From NCBI GenBank assembly GCA_946409145.1, contig CAMJVA010000122.1, positions 1-5,083 of the forward strand: DNA of 5,083 nt, in the 5' to 3' direction. Position 1 is the stretch's first letter; every line of letters starts with the position of its first letter. This stretch comes from an uncultured Enterococcus sp. (GTDB taxonomy: Bacteria; Bacillota; Bacilli; Lactobacillales; Enterococcaceae). The translations under genes were made by a program, and so were the position numbers. The notes under the pieces were generated by a model. The model worked only from the letters and a program-made list of their open reading frames with translations. It searched no databases and was not told where the DNA came from. Positions 4,822 to 5,083 of this stretch are shown here, one piece after another.

Positions 4822-5083
4822 ATGGAAAAATATGATTTTAATGACCGCTATGTCCATACATTCAACAAAGAGACCCCTATTGCTCTTTATACAAAAGATC
4901 TCCATGTTTTTTACGGAGAAAATGAAGCTATAAAAGGGGTAGACCTTGAGTTTGAAGCTAGAAAAATTACCTCTTTAATTGGGGCTTCAGGCTCTGGTAA
5001 ATCCACTTATTTAAGAAGTTTAAATCGGATGAACGATGGTATCTCAGGGACAAAAGTCACGGGACAAATTATGTATAAAGAGG
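4822..5083 (+). CDS. pstB: Phosphate ABC transporter ATPase PstB, N-terminal part (cut by window end)
   Basis: The first 87 codons of the ATP-hydrolysing subunit that drives phosphate import from the cytoplasmic side. The start at 4822 follows AAAGGAG (4810-4816), which overlaps the pstA stop. After a variable N-terminus (1-20) come the conserved LYTKDLHVFYGENEAIKGV (22-40), the Walker A loop GASGSGKST (54-62) and YLRSLNRMND (63-72), the last strongly diagnostic of PstB rather than other ABC ATPases. The usual PstB loop starts GPSG; here it is GASG, a mild variant that keeps the catalytic lysine. The extended N-terminus resembles that of one of the two tandem PstB proteins found in many Lactobacillales, so a second pstB and phoU may follow outside the window. 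The signature motif, Walker B and the remaining domain are not visible. Confidence 0.96.
   Translation, partial: MEKYDFNDRYVHTFNKETPIALYTKDLHVFYGENEAIKGVDLEFEARKITSLIGASGSGKSTYLRSLNRMNDGISGTKVTGQIMYKE

Overview
The window comes from a low-GC Gram-positive bacterium (Firmicutes). It is AT-rich, has strong AAAGGAGG-type ribosome binding sites, and encodes a lipoprotein phosphate receptor. The Pst protein sequences, in particular the CAKWIDKG start of mature PstS and the PstB N-terminus, resemble those of Enterococcaceae and related Lactobacillales. That placement is from memory of family sequences, not from a search.

Left part (1-889): the tail of a GNAT-type acetyltransferase whose frame is interrupted near base 30, followed 3 bases after its stop by a small soluble TPR-like helical repeat protein. 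Both probably belong to one transcription unit. Middle (890-1708): directly after the TPR gene there is a good sigma-A promoter with an extended -10. It is followed by a leader of about 100 nt containing a long hairpin with an 8-T run, then a polytopic membrane protein resembling the GAP/LysE-like exporter superfamily. The terminator lies downstream of the promoter and upstream of the gene, which is an attenuator arrangement.

Intergenic region (1709-2119, about 410 bases): it holds no convincing protein gene on either strand. It does hold the most interesting signal in the window, a reverse-strand small RNA candidate of about 126 nt. This has an extended -10 promoter, two strong hairpins that each display UCCCCAA in the loop, and a textbook intrinsic terminator. 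C-rich loops of this type are known in Firmicute sRNAs that pair with Shine-Dalgarno sequences. The rest of the spacer contains the poorly defined promoter region of the pst operon and two TT(T/G)ACA hexamers in 11-bp phase.

Right part (2120-5083): the start of a high-affinity phosphate uptake operon, pstS-pstC-pstA-pstB. PstS is the membrane-anchored phosphate receptor, PstC and PstA are the two permease subunits, and PstB is the ATPase, cut off by the window end. The genes are tightly spaced (a 20-base gap, a 4-base overlap, a 10-base gap), so they are co-transcribed and probably translationally coupled. This operon is ordinary. The sRNA candidate in its upstream region and the attenuator-like leader of the membrane protein gene are what merit follow-up.
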